Positions 1-10,709 of a DNA stretch of 64,000 nucleotides are shown piece after piece. The translations under genes were made by a program, and so were the position numbers. Below the pieces are notes generated by a model. It was not told the origin of the DNA. It did no database searches and saw only the letters and a program-made list of their open reading frames with translations. How positions within the stretch are numbered: position 1 is the stretch's first letter; each line of letters begins with the position of its first letter. Origin of the DNA: Selaginella tamariscina (taxonomy: Eukaryota > Streptophyta > Lycopodiopsida > Selaginellales > Selaginellaceae); NCBI GenBank assembly GCA_003024785.1, contig PUQB01000391.1:1-64000 (forward strand), in the 5' to 3' direction.

Positions 1-360
1 TTTCATGCAGGCTCTTCGGTTAGCCTCATGAGCGGCGGGATTAATCCCGCCGCCCATCCCCTGTAAATGCCCTGCGCGGAATCCGGCGGGATTAATCCCG
101 CCCATTAGGGCCTTCACACAGGCCATTGCCGGCGAGATAAATCCCGCCGCATTCCGCGCAGGGCATGGGTGAGCGGCGGGATTAATCCCGCCGCCGAGGC
201 CCCTCACGCAGGCCATGGGCGGCGGGATTAATCCCGCCGCTCTTCGGTTTGTCTAGAGCGGCGGGATTAATCCCGCCGCCCATAGCCTGCGTGAAGGGCC
301 TCGGCGGCGGGATTAATCCCGCCGCCAGGCCAACCTATAGGCGGGATTAATCCCGCCGCT
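1..360. repeat. Array of 18-bp GGCGGGATTAATCCCGCC palindromes
   Basis: About eight copies of the perfect palindrome GGCGGGATTAATCCCGCC, several extended to 22 bp by flanking GC/GC, occur every 35-60 bp. The spacers are GC-rich and partly repeated (variants of a CCTTCACGCAGGCC-like string and of GCGCAGGGCAT). One copy, near 130-150, is degenerate. The array starts at or before the window edge. Each copy could form a hairpin or bind a symmetric dimer; that is inference. The same palindrome returns at 3,896-4,700. Confidence 0.9.
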
Positions 361-1098
361 CGAGGGGCTTAGCGTGTGTGCGAGAGATAAAATTAATAAA
401 TAAAAAAATTATACAGATAAAAACACACACATATATATATGTGTGTGTGTATATATATATATGTATGTATGTATGTATAGGAGTGTACGTGTGTGTGCAA
501 GAGATAGATAAATAAATAAAATTATACAGTACTGGTACACATAATATATGTGTGTACATAGGTATATATGTGTGTATATGTATATCGTGTGTATGCGTGT
601 GAGCGAAACAAATAAAATCATACAGATAAACAAACACACACACACACATATATATACACAGGAGTGTGCGTGTGTGTGCGAAAGATAAAACTAATAAATA
701 AATAAAATTATACAGATAAACACACACATATATATGTGTGTATATAGATATATAATCCATAGAGAAAGAGAGAGAGTCTGTGAATATATAAGCATATATA
801 TAACTAGTGTTGTATGTATGTATATATGTATATATATATATATATGTGTATATATATTGTGTGTATGCGTGTGTGAGCGAAACAAATAAAATCATACAGA
901 TAAACAAACACACACACACACACACATATACATACACAGGAGTGTGCGTGTGTGTGCGAGAGATAAAACTAATAAATAAATAAAATTATACAGATAAACA
1001 CACACATATATATATGTGTGTATATAGATATATAACCCATATGAATATATAAGCATATATATAAACTAGTGTTGTATACTATTTGTTAATATGCATTG

Positions 1099-1162
<64 letters not shown>

Positions 1163-1500
1163 GTAAAGCAGTGTGCGTGTGTGTGGGAGAGATAGATCAA
1201 TAAAAAAAAATTTACAGATACTGGTACACATAATATATGTATGTATATATGTATATAGGTATATATATATATATGTGTATATGTATATCGTGTGTATGCG
1301 TGTGTGAGCGAAACAAATAAAATCATACAGATAAACAAACACACACCCACACACACATATACATACACAGGAGTGTGTGTGTGTGCGAGAGATAAAACTA
1401 ATAAATAAATTTATACGCACACTCCTATACATATATACATACACACACACACACACACACACACAGATCTCACCTGTGTGCACAGCCGCCGCCGATTTCA
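361..1500. repeat. Microsatellite and degenerate tandem-repeat tract
   Basis: The tract is mostly (TG/CA)n and (TA)n. A longer degenerate unit recurs at about 365, 660, 950 and 1,385, and shorter versions occur near 500 and 1,190. It contains AGATAAAACTAATAAATAAA followed by ATACAGATAAACACACACAT; the copies at 660 and 950 are about 290 bp apart and extend to a shared ATATAAGCATATATATAA. Long open frames here encode only Y/I/T/H/C-rich low-complexity peptides and are not genes. Confidence 0.85.
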
Positions 1501-1880
1501 CAGCCGCCGCCTCTTGAAACCCTAAGAATATACCTAAACCCTAAAGGAATTAAATATATATATTAACCCTAATAGAATATTCCTTCTGAGAATATACTTA
1601 AACCCTAAAAAGAATAAAATATAGATTCGCCCTAAACGAATATTCTTTCATTATATTATTAGCGGTGCGTGTGCGTGGGTGTATCACATACACCCCAAAA
1701 ATATAAATCATGCAGGGATTTAACATGTGTGTGTCCATGAGAGTGTTAAAGTTTCATGTGTATCAATACATACATACACATTGCATATATTAATACACAT
1801 AATATATACATACACACGTGTATACACACAGACATACATACATATTACATGGGTTTAGGGTTTAGGGTTTAGGGTTTTGG
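1501..1880. repeat. Telomere-like CCCTAAA / TTTAGGG interstitial repeats
   Basis: Scattered CCCTAAA-type units lie at about 1,518-1,640. Three uninterrupted TTTAGGG units, the plant telomere heptamer, lie at about 1,854-1,876. More units occur near 2,290-2,306 and 2,370-2,396, in the same AT-rich DNA. The runs are too short for a chromosome end and are read as interstitial telomere-like repeats. Confidence 0.75.
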
Positions 1881-1885
1881 ATTTA

Positions 1886-2340
1886 GGATGGATCATGCAT
1901 GGTGTGTATGTATGAGAGAAGAGAGAGTGTTGAAAAATTTTTTGTACACATTGCATATATTAGTACACATATTACTTACACATATTATACACAGATATAC
2001 ATACATAGTATATGAGAAAGAGAGACATACATATTATGGATCATGCATGGTGTGTATTATACACACAGACATACATACATATTAGTACATAATATTAGAG
2101 AGACCGAGTACATATTATAGATCATGCATGGTGTGTATGTTTGAGAGAAGAGACAGTACATATTAACATGGATCATGCATGGTGTGTATGTATGAGAGAA
2201 GACAGAAAGTACACATATACATACACAGTGTATACACACACAGACATACATACATATTACATGAGTAAATTCATTGTGTTACATATTATTAGGGTTTAGG
2301 GTTTAGGATGGATCATGCATGGTGTGAAGAGAGAGTGTTG
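1886..2340. repeat. Five copies of GGATCATGCATGGTGTG-type repeat
   Basis: The string ATGGATCATGCATGGTGTGT or a close variant appears near 1,887, 2,037, 2,118, 2,168 and 2,307. It is usually followed by ATGTATGAGAGAAGAGAG and alternates with ATACATACATATTA-type strings. Each copy contains the self-complementary core CATGCATG. The spacing is irregular (about 50-150 bp). No coding function is supported. Confidence 0.8.
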
Positions 2341-2599
2341 AAAAATTATTTTTGTACACACATGTATACACAGGGTTTAGGTTTGGGTTTAGGGTTTGCC
2401 CAACAAGCTTAATATAAATATTACACATGTAAATTCAATGTGTTACATACACACAGATTGAGTACATATATCATACATGCGTTGAACATGATGTTTTCAA
2501 TAAAGAAGCAACATATTTCTTCAGTTTGGTTTAGGGTTGTGCATGTGTGTGCATATGTGTTTTTGTAAGTTCTTGTAATGCGTGTGTAAATTTATGATT

Positions 2600-3290
2600 G
2601 TGTTTATATATGTGTGCAAAACAAACATCGAATAATTAAGAAAATAATATTAATAAACACACTATGAACATATTTTAAATATACATAATAATATATGATT
2701 TTATCTAATATATAGCCATATATAGTTTTAATAATATATATTAATTTAATATTGATAAAAAGGTTTAACATTGAAATATTCTTGAAATAATAAGAAATTA
2801 ATTGAGAAAATCCCATTAATATATACAAATGTAAATTAAGTACTCAAATAATTAACTAATTAAATAAATAGTTATACTCAAGTAATTAAGGAAATGATAT
2901 TAATATATATTATTAAAACTATATATGACTATATTAGATAAAATGATGTATTATTATGTATATTTAAAAATATGTTCATAGTGTGTATTATTTAATATTG
3001 ATAATAAGGTTTAACACATGAATATTCTTGAATAATAACAAATTAATTGAGAAAAATCCATTAATATATACAAATGTAGAATAATTACTGCAATAATTAA
3101 GAACAAGACTAATTTATTATGATAATCAGGTTTAATATTAGAATATTCTTCAAATATTAATAAAATATTAAAGAATATCCCATTGATACTAGGAAATGAA
3201 AAACTAAATACTCGAGTAATTAAGAAAATAATAATAATAAACAGACTATGAATATATTTTAAATGATACATAATAATATATCAATTTATT
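2600..3290. repeat. AT-rich degenerate tandem repeat
   Basis: A unit of roughly 120-245 bp recurs. Strings such as AAGGTTTAACATTGAAATAT, AGAAATTAATTGAGAAAATC and ATTAATATATACAAATGTA are found near 2,755-2,835, 2,998-3,075 and, more diverged, 3,125-3,200. A second motif, CACTATGAACATATTTTAAA, is found near 2,658 and, in variant form, near 3,240. No gene is seen. The stretch 2,340-2,600 between the repeats is AT-rich with no recognisable feature. Confidence 0.7.
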
Positions 3291-3895
3291 TTTGTATAAT
3301 ATATATTTATATATAATATTATATAATATAATATACTTGAATACTAAGAATGTAGAATATAGTCTAAATTTCGTAATATTAAACAGCTTGAATCACTTGA
3401 ATAACATTAAATGCAATTTTAAAATACTCATTGGAACTGGAGAGTATATGTCAGAGTGTCGGATATTGTGTCAACTCATCTTAAATTTTTATTTTCTGTT
3501 CTTTTTAAAAGTTTAAATTTTGACATATGTATTGTCGGTCTGACATATAAATTTGAAAATGCATTAATTTTCCACTCAAATTCAGATCTGGTTCTTTCTC
3601 TGGCAAGGGTTTCTTCATTTCGTATTTTTCACTCTTTAATCTTCTTTTTTCTTCATAGTGATCATCTCAGGAGCGAGATTAAATTGGGTGCTATTCTTTA
3701 TAGGAAAGCACGGCGCCTTCAGTGCTGTTTACAAGTAAGTATTATAAAAAATTTAAAAATACTTATAAAGATTCACTCTCTTACATTCTCTCTTAAAATT
3801 ACAATTTAGGGGTTTAGGAATGCATTAGGATTATAAATATATTCCGTTAGGGATTTATCCCGTTTAAATATCCTTTTAACTTAATATTTAGGTTA
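3291..3895. other. AT-rich stretch without a supported gene
   Basis: An open frame of 117 codons (3,456-3,809, +) is phenylalanine/leucine/serine-rich and matches no family I recognise. A GT donor-like site follows at about 3,732, so a short exon cannot be excluded. I do not call a gene. Confidence 0.5.
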
Positions 3896-4700
3896 ACCGG
3901 GGCGGCGGATTAATCCGGCCATTTTTTTGCCTCTTCGAAGAGAGTGGCGGGATTAACCCGCCACCATCTCTCGGGCATTGCTTCTCCGCCACTGAAAAAG
4001 AGTGGCGAGATTAATCCGCCGATAATCTCACTGATGAAGAGTACCAGAATTTATTTAGAAAGAGTTGTCGGCGGGATTAATCCCGCCAACCATTTTAGGA
4101 GGCAGGGAAGGGGTGGCGGGATTAATCTCGCCACCACATCCCTGATTTAAGGATTTGGGACAGGATTTATCCCGAGTCTCTTTGAAATTATAGTTTTGGA
4201 GAGAGTTATGTGCGCGGTTTAATCCCGCCACCCATTCCCCGTCGTAAGAATTGTGGGCGATTATCCCGCCTTGGACCCTCCGACAAGAAGAGCCGCGCGG
4301 ATTAATCCCGCCGCCTCTTCCTTCTCGGGGAGTTGGCGGGATTAATCCCGCCGACTCTCTCCGGCGAGGATGAGTCGGCAGGATTAATCCCGCCGGACTC
4401 CCTTCCTCGTCGGAGAAGTTGGCGGGATTAATCCCGCCGGACTCCCCCGAGGAGGAAGAGGCGGCGGGATTAATCCCGCCGGCTTTCCTTGTCGGAGGGA
4501 GTCCAAGGCGGGATTAATCCCGCCGACTCTCTCCGAAGGGGTTGAGTGCAGCGGGATTAATCCCGCCGGCTCTTCCTTGTCGGAGGGAGTCCAAGGCGGG
4601 ATTAATCCCGCCGACTCTCTCCGAAGGGGTTGAGTCGGCGGGATTAATCCCGCCGACCGTTCCTCGTCGGAGGGATTCGTGGCGGGATTAATCCCGCCCA
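3896..4700. repeat. Second array of GGCGGGATTAATCCCGCC palindromes
   Basis: About 18 copies of the palindrome seen at 1-360 are spaced 35-60 bp apart. The left half is degenerate (for example GGCGAGATTAATCCGCC, GGATTTATCCCG). The right half, 4,320-4,700, is nearly perfect, with spacers that repeat in pairs (CTCTCTCCGAAGGGGTTGAG and CTTGTCGGAGGGAGTCCAAG occur twice). The gradient suggests local amplification at the right end. The array stops about 150 bp upstream of the transposase-like gene. Confidence 0.9.
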
Positions 4701-4850
4701 TCAGTTGTATTAATCAAACATGAGATATTATCTCTAAACATAATTATGTATTATTGCATATGCATATTATTAAGTAACCGTAATTCAGATTTCTTAAATA
4801 TTGCATAAACAGATATCATAAATAATACAATTATTTATGTGCAGGACAAT

Positions 4851-7800
4851 ATGTTTAATACTGGAGATAAAGTATGTCTTCTTCGGAACAACGAGATAGT
4901 TGGCACTGGAACTGTGGAAGTTCGAGATAATAATGCATCATGTCACAATATTGCCCAAGGATCTTGTGTGTACGTATGGGTGAACACCATTTACAAGCAT
5001 GTTGAGGTTCTGGGAATGGAATTTGAGGAGGGTTCTCCTGTATTGTGGAATTTGGATGAAGTCAAGGCTGACACAGAATATGCAGAGTCACAAACAAATA
5101 GTAGCACGAGTTTACCAGATGATGGCTTGCCTGCTGTGATGGATGAGGTGATTCTCTTTCTTCGTGAGATTGAAGTCGGAAGAGGCATCATCACAGCTAT
5201 AAATCCAATGGAAGCAGTGTCAGAAGAGAAACTAGGGTCCGACTTCGTGGGTGTAGTTGTGACAGAGGTTTCACCTAATGGCACATTATATCCTGGATCC
5301 CTCGTGAGGTGGCGAACATCTGAATTAAGACGGCAAGATGGTTCAACATATTCTGGGTTGGATTTCAATAATAACAACCCGGAAGAACAACTCATATTTG
5401 AAGAGGTTCCTTGCATTGGTCCTATTGTAAGAAAAAGGCGATTCATGGGTTGTAGATCTTCCCCTGCAAGTTTCAGCAAGAGGGTAAAGATGGATCCTAC
5501 ATCTTCCGAAAGTGTTACGAGCATTTCCACGATTGACTGTTGCAAGAAGAAGTGTTGTCAGATGGCAGACCGGAATGAAATTACCCAATGTAGACATGTC
5601 TTTCGTATGCTCACCCAAAAGCAAAGGCATGAGTTTGTATATGCTGCACTAACTGGGTGTATTGATGGAATGGCCTCGGACACAGGTTATCAGAGTACAT
5701 CCATGGTATTTAATAAGGTGGCCATCTGCTTCAAAGCTTGGTACAGTATATACGGGATCCCAAAGACCACGTTCTACCGTCGGAGGGATGAGTGGCTAGA
5801 TGGAGCGCGAACCTCAGTTCATGGGAACACTCGCTTGGTCAAAACCCTCTCTCACATCATGGCAGCCATAGAGATACTCAAGGCTTTTGTGGAAGCAAAT
5901 GCAGACAGGATGCCTCACAAATGCCGAACCACAAATGCAGGGGTCAGGGAAAATCTCAAGGTTTTGCCTTCAATCTACACTCAATTGAAACTGTGTGAAC
6001 ATGTGAACAAGTGCCTCAGTTTGATGGGGCTCCAAGCAATCTGCACTGGTACCTTCAACAACATATGGAATACTCATTTTAAGGATGTGGAGATTGCAAA
6101 ACACTCTAGCTTTTCTAAGTGTGACACTTGTACATCATTGAAGGCTGCAGAGGCTTGTGCAAAAACCTTGGTGGAGATCACTACCATTCAAAGGAAGATG
6201 GAGGCCCACATGATTGCACAACAAACTTGCCGGTCTCAGTACTATGCACACCGCATGCTTTCTGTGTCACGCCCATCAGAGTACCTGTGCTTGATCCATG
6301 ACAAGATGGATCATTCAAAGACCAGCATTCCAAAGCTCTTTGCAACACCAAAGTGCCTTGGAAATGTCATGAAACTTCCGATTTCATTGACAGGTGTGCT
6401 AACACATGGACACGGTTGTGAGTCATATGGACACTTTTCACTTCCACATTGGTCTAGCGACTCCAATTTCACTATTGGGTCGTTAGCCATGTGTTTCAGA
6501 AACCTTGAAGCCCACTCACAGACAAGTCCTATCAGTGATCTCAAAGTGAAGAAACAACACCTTCAACCTTTACATAATGCTCTCATGAACACATCTGCAC
6601 TTGAGGCTACTTGGGAATATGAGAGGCATTGTAACAACCTGCACAAAAATAGATGGCCCTGTTGAGAGTTCAGGTTCAGTGGAGGGATCTAGCTCAAATA
6701 GTGTACATGTGTCCTCAACATCAAATAAGCTTCCTCGTCATTTGCTTTTACAGATGGATAATTGTGCAGGCGAGAACAAAAATAGGTAAATCATTTTACT
6801 TAAGGGTTTCTCAAGCTCATACTTACTTTTATTTTCTAGATATGTGCTAGCATACTTGTCAATGCTTGTTGCCAAAGGTGTGTTTGAAACAATCACGCTC
6901 AGTTTCCTTATGGTTGGTCACACTCATGAAGATATTGATGCGTTCTTCAGCAAGGTCTCCAACTCTACAAAAAGGACAAGTGCACTTACCTTACCGCATA
7001 TGATGAATCTTTTTGAAAATTGCATCTCCAAAAAAAGTTGTGCTTTGCTTGTGACTGAGGTGCCAGACTTCAAAAAATTTCTCAAGGAGTATATAAAAGA
7101 AGGGAGTGATTCTTTAGTTGGTCACCTTGTGCCGCTACAATTCTTTTTCTCCATACGAGATGGTATACCTATTATGCAGTACAAGTTACGGCCATCAGAG
7201 CAGGAGTGGTTACCGAAAGAGGGCTTAATGCTCTTCAAAAGTGGAGAGGATGGAAAGCCACTTCTCCCAGAAGGACAACCAGACCCTATTCCATTGAGTG
7301 CCCAGCTCAAGGAACAAGAGGTTATTATTGATGGCATCAAAAAATATGTGGCATGGGTTCAAAAATCGATGCCAAAGAATTCTGATAAGGCAACTGGTTA
7401 CTCAGAACTATATAAGCATGTGGTCAACTATTGGGAGACTGTTGTTCGAGAGTTGGAAGGGCCTACTGTCACAAGTACAGAATTGCAACACCCTTTCTGG
7501 CCTAAAACAAGGTGGCGAGAGGAGATTGAAATGACATCACTGAGCATAGACGACATAGAAGCCAGTAGTGATGTGGAAGTGCAAACCCCACACTTTGTTG
7601 GACAAAGGAACCAAAAACCTAAAGCATACTTTGATTGCTGCAAGGATCTTCAAAAACTAATGATGGTTCTCATTACTCCAGATGCGTCATATAATCAGCC
7701 TATTTGGATGGGTCAAATTATCGACACACCTGAAGTAATCACAAAAAATAGTATTGTTAAGGTTGCATGGTTCAAACCACAAAAAAGGCGACACGAGAAG

Positions 7801-7968
7801 GAGAGCGAAAGATATAATGGATGCCTAGAGAAAACATGGTCTCCCAATCAAAAAGACCCAGCATGTTTTATAAATGTTAAATCCATTCGATATGGGTGGA
7901 TGTCAAGAAGCGTTGATAAAGTCACGATTAACAAAACTGCAAGGGAATGTATGTTTTCTGAAGCTTAA
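4851..7968 (+). CDS. DUF7869-type transposase-like protein, two exons, one frameshift
   Basis: The product is about 980 residues. The N-terminal ~75 residues (GDKVCLL, VGTGTVEVRD, SCVYVWV) resemble the small domain of plant Ptta/En/Spm-associated proteins. A cysteine cluster CCKKKCC lies near 5,540-5,565. The middle has KCDTC (6,119-6,133) and LIHDKMDHSKT (about 6,290-6,323). The C-terminal block QMDNCAGENKNR ... VGHTHEDIDAFFSKV (6,752-6,955) is the DUF7869 signature. The acidic residues D (HDKMD), D (MDNCAGEN) and E/D (HTHEDID) are spaced as in an RNase H-fold DDE nuclease, which is inference. An intron at 6,786-6,839 (GT...AG) joins AATAG|ATATGTG. One frameshift near 6,640-6,660, in an A-run, separates the two parts of exon 1; it could be an assembly error. 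The first ATG in frame is 4,851; a TGCAG just upstream could be a splice acceptor from an earlier exon. It may be a mobile-element gene or a domesticated copy. The family's biochemistry is not established. Confidence 0.75.
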
Positions 7969-8445
7969 AGCAATTACAAAATTATAAAATATATATATTT
8001 AATATTCATAATTATTATAAACTCTTTAATAATAGTACCAAATTGTATACTTAACTATATAAATTTAAAAAATGATATGGAAGATTGACTATATTATTAT
8101 AGGATTTATATATATATTATTACTACTACAAATTTTTAATTAATAATGTTATATTTAAATATTAATATTTTAATAACAACATCAATATTTATATAATGTA
8201 CCTCTTATGCTCTTCCTTAATTGTTATATTAGGCAATATATTATATAATTTAATACATTCTACTTTTATAATGTTATTAATTTTTGTTCAATGAATGCTA
8301 TAATTTATTAAAGGGTAGAATACAAAATAGAATATTCTAAAGAATATTCTCTTTTCAAACATATATTCTAAAGAATATTCCTTTAATATTAGAAAATGCT
8401 AATTAAATAGCTAAAATTGCTAATTATTAGGAAATGGGACTATAG
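7969..8445. other. AT-rich intergenic DNA, no gene seen
   Basis: A very AT-rich stretch follows the stop codon of the transposase-like gene. An AGAATATTCT-type inverted motif is repeated at about 8,330-8,385. No palindrome array mirrors the one upstream of the gene, so no right end of a transposon could be defined. Confidence 0.6.
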
Positions 8446-9099
8446 CCATGCCCATTTTAGTTACAACTTGCATTGTTGTCAAAGAAATATATTCCAAAAT
8501 GGCATACTTCCAAACATTCTACATGTTTCGACATGTGTTTACTATTTCCATATATGTTTTTATAATATATTAAATTAGTGCATTTTATATATAATATAAT
8601 ACCCCATTGTATAGATATGCATTTACATACACATACAAATGTGTGTAAAATTGATACCTCACTTGCAAAACCAATTGTGAACACAACCCAATCATATTGT
8701 GTCATAGAGTTTTATAAGATTTTACATAAGTTTACATCATAAATGTTTACATTTGTAAACTTGATATTTGAGCTATAAATTTATATAAGATTGCATAAAG
8801 ATTTCGCCATCCCATAGTCTGTTATACACATATTCCTTAGTACCCCTAATAATACATATATAATTCTAATTATTTGCCATAGCTGAATCCTAAATTAACC
8901 ATGGTTTATATATAAATGTTTAGAACCCTGGTTTATAATTAGAAAATGTTTTTAGAACCCTAGTTTATAATATAATTTATAAACATGAACCCTTGGTTTC
9001 CATAAAAGAACTCATAGTTTTTAAGGTTAGTTTATCAAAACATTTATTCATTAAATACTTTACTAGTGAATAAAGTATAGAATATTTCAGTAAATATTT

Positions 9100-9930
9100 T
9101 CAACACCTTAAACTCAAACACTTCAATCTCAATGTCCACTTCATTAAATTCAATTAAAATGTTATGCAAGATGCAACAAGCCATAATAACATTAGTCACA
9201 TTCTTCAAATGCATGTTACAAAAGATTTTAAATTTTATTTTTTAAAATGTTAAATGCTTACTCAACAACGATTCATGACACTTAACTCATTTGTTAAACA
9301 TTACCTCAGCTAGTGCGAGGAATTGAGGATCTCCCATGAATGGTAAATCACCCATGGCTTGCATCTATATAGCTTGTATGCTATCAAGTATGTTGAGATC
9401 TCCATACCCCTTGTAGCATCATGCATGGTTATTGAAGAATAAGACTTTGTTGACAGTGCTTTTAAAACCAAGATCCCCTTCTTATACTATCTACTATGGC
9501 TTGTGCAATAATGGTGTACTTTTGCTTCCTGTTGTACTAGACGTTTATATGCTTTGTTGGTCTTGGGATCAAAGTGTGTGCAATCCAAAGCACCATCTTG
9601 TACCTGATTATATGGATGATTGCTTGACAAGTCTACCTAAGGCACTGTATTGCTGTGGTTTGACCAATGGCAAACTGCTCTAACAAGTCTAGAAAACTTG
9701 AGTCTTTTGTCAATTTGTAGAGCGTACGTCCAACTTGATTAGTAATTGAGTTTGTAATTTGTATTTTGTTGCTTGAGATCTACAACTAGCATCAAACATA
9801 GCCAAAGAAAACAACTCTTCAACATCTTAAAAATCTCTCTCCATCATTTCTTATCATAATAACTCATTAAAAAGTTATTGAACCACGCAATGCTATGTGG
9901 TTTCACCCACCAAAGTCTAATATTTCTACA
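9100..9930 (-). pseudogene. PIF/Harbinger-like transposase relic, block A
   Basis: On the minus strand this stretch matches, with deletions, the better-preserved relic in block B at 43,310-44,170. Fragments such as the IDGALDCTH region and the RKQKY...VDSR region of a DDE_Tnp_4-type nuclease can be read there. Here the reading frame is broken by stops, and a stretch at about 9,473 (present in B at 43,625-43,645) is missing. It is transposon debris without coding capacity, and is placed in the Harbinger group from motif similarity only. Confidence 0.55.
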
Positions 9931-10709
9931 TGTAGTTGTAGTAGTTATAAACTCTTCTAAGTAGCACTTCAAACTCAAGAGAATTGAAGGCAAATAAATC
10001 ACATTGTTTAAGTCTTTTCACATGTCTACTAATTTTTTTTTCTAAAAGATAAGAAACGACAATAACAATTGAACTTTGATTTCTGCTCAATCATATTATA
10101 ACCTCAATTTACTCAAGTGCGTCTCTCTCATTACAAGCAAGCAAAGTTAAAATTCAAACATAAATATGTTAAACATCAATCACATAATTGTTTGTAATAT
10201 CTAACATGTAATATATAGCATGTCATAGTTTTTACTACTTTTACTTTGGAGTTGACTATCGTTACCTACAAAACTATGTTGATAAGCCTTAGATGTAGTG
10301 AGAAACAACCCTGTTTAGTGCACTTATGTGTTTAGGGGTAGTCCGGCCAGATATCACTAAACACCTCGAGAAACTCTAAGCAAAGATAGCACTTACCTTT
10401 TAAAAAACTCTTACCCTCGTTTTTCGTGTCCCATCGGTTGATCTTGTGAGTTCGGCATGTTGGATAAGGTTAGAAACAACCTTAGGGTTTCCCTAACCCC
10501 ACCCCTAGACCCCTTGAGTTAGGGTTTAGGTCGATGGGTCGTTAAGTAAACTCACCAAGTATATTCCCATTGGGAATGATATTCCATGCCAACACACTTA
10601 CAAAACAGAGGGGGGCTTTGTCACATATATTAAGTAGTACATGTAGTGAGAGTTCTTGAGTGCAAGCTCTAACTTGTTGTTAAGGCACAACCCTCTATTA
10701 TGCCACTAC

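Noticed and set aside
1..360. CRISPR-like look of identical palindromes with spacers
   Set aside because: The context is eukaryotic, spacers share sequence with each other, repeats are only 18-22 bp and there are no cas genes.
347..937. 196-codon open frame on the minus strand (and similar frames at 1,066-1,501)
   Set aside because: They translate (TG)n and (TA)n microsatellites; the peptides are low-complexity Y/I/T/H/C strings without family similarity.
3456..3809. 117-codon plus-strand frame
   Set aside because: F/L/S-rich composition expected of AT-rich DNA; no motif recognised.
4384..4701. 105-codon minus frame with repeated AGLIPP
   Set aside because: It is only the palindrome array read in one frame; the same motif appears because the repeat spacing is often a multiple of three.
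7969..8445. Right-hand end of a transposon for the DUF7869 gene
   Set aside because: No inverted repeat of the left array, no target duplication and no palindrome copy was found here.
9432..9683. 83-codon plus-strand frame in block A
   Set aside because: It is antisense to the Harbinger-like transposase relic.
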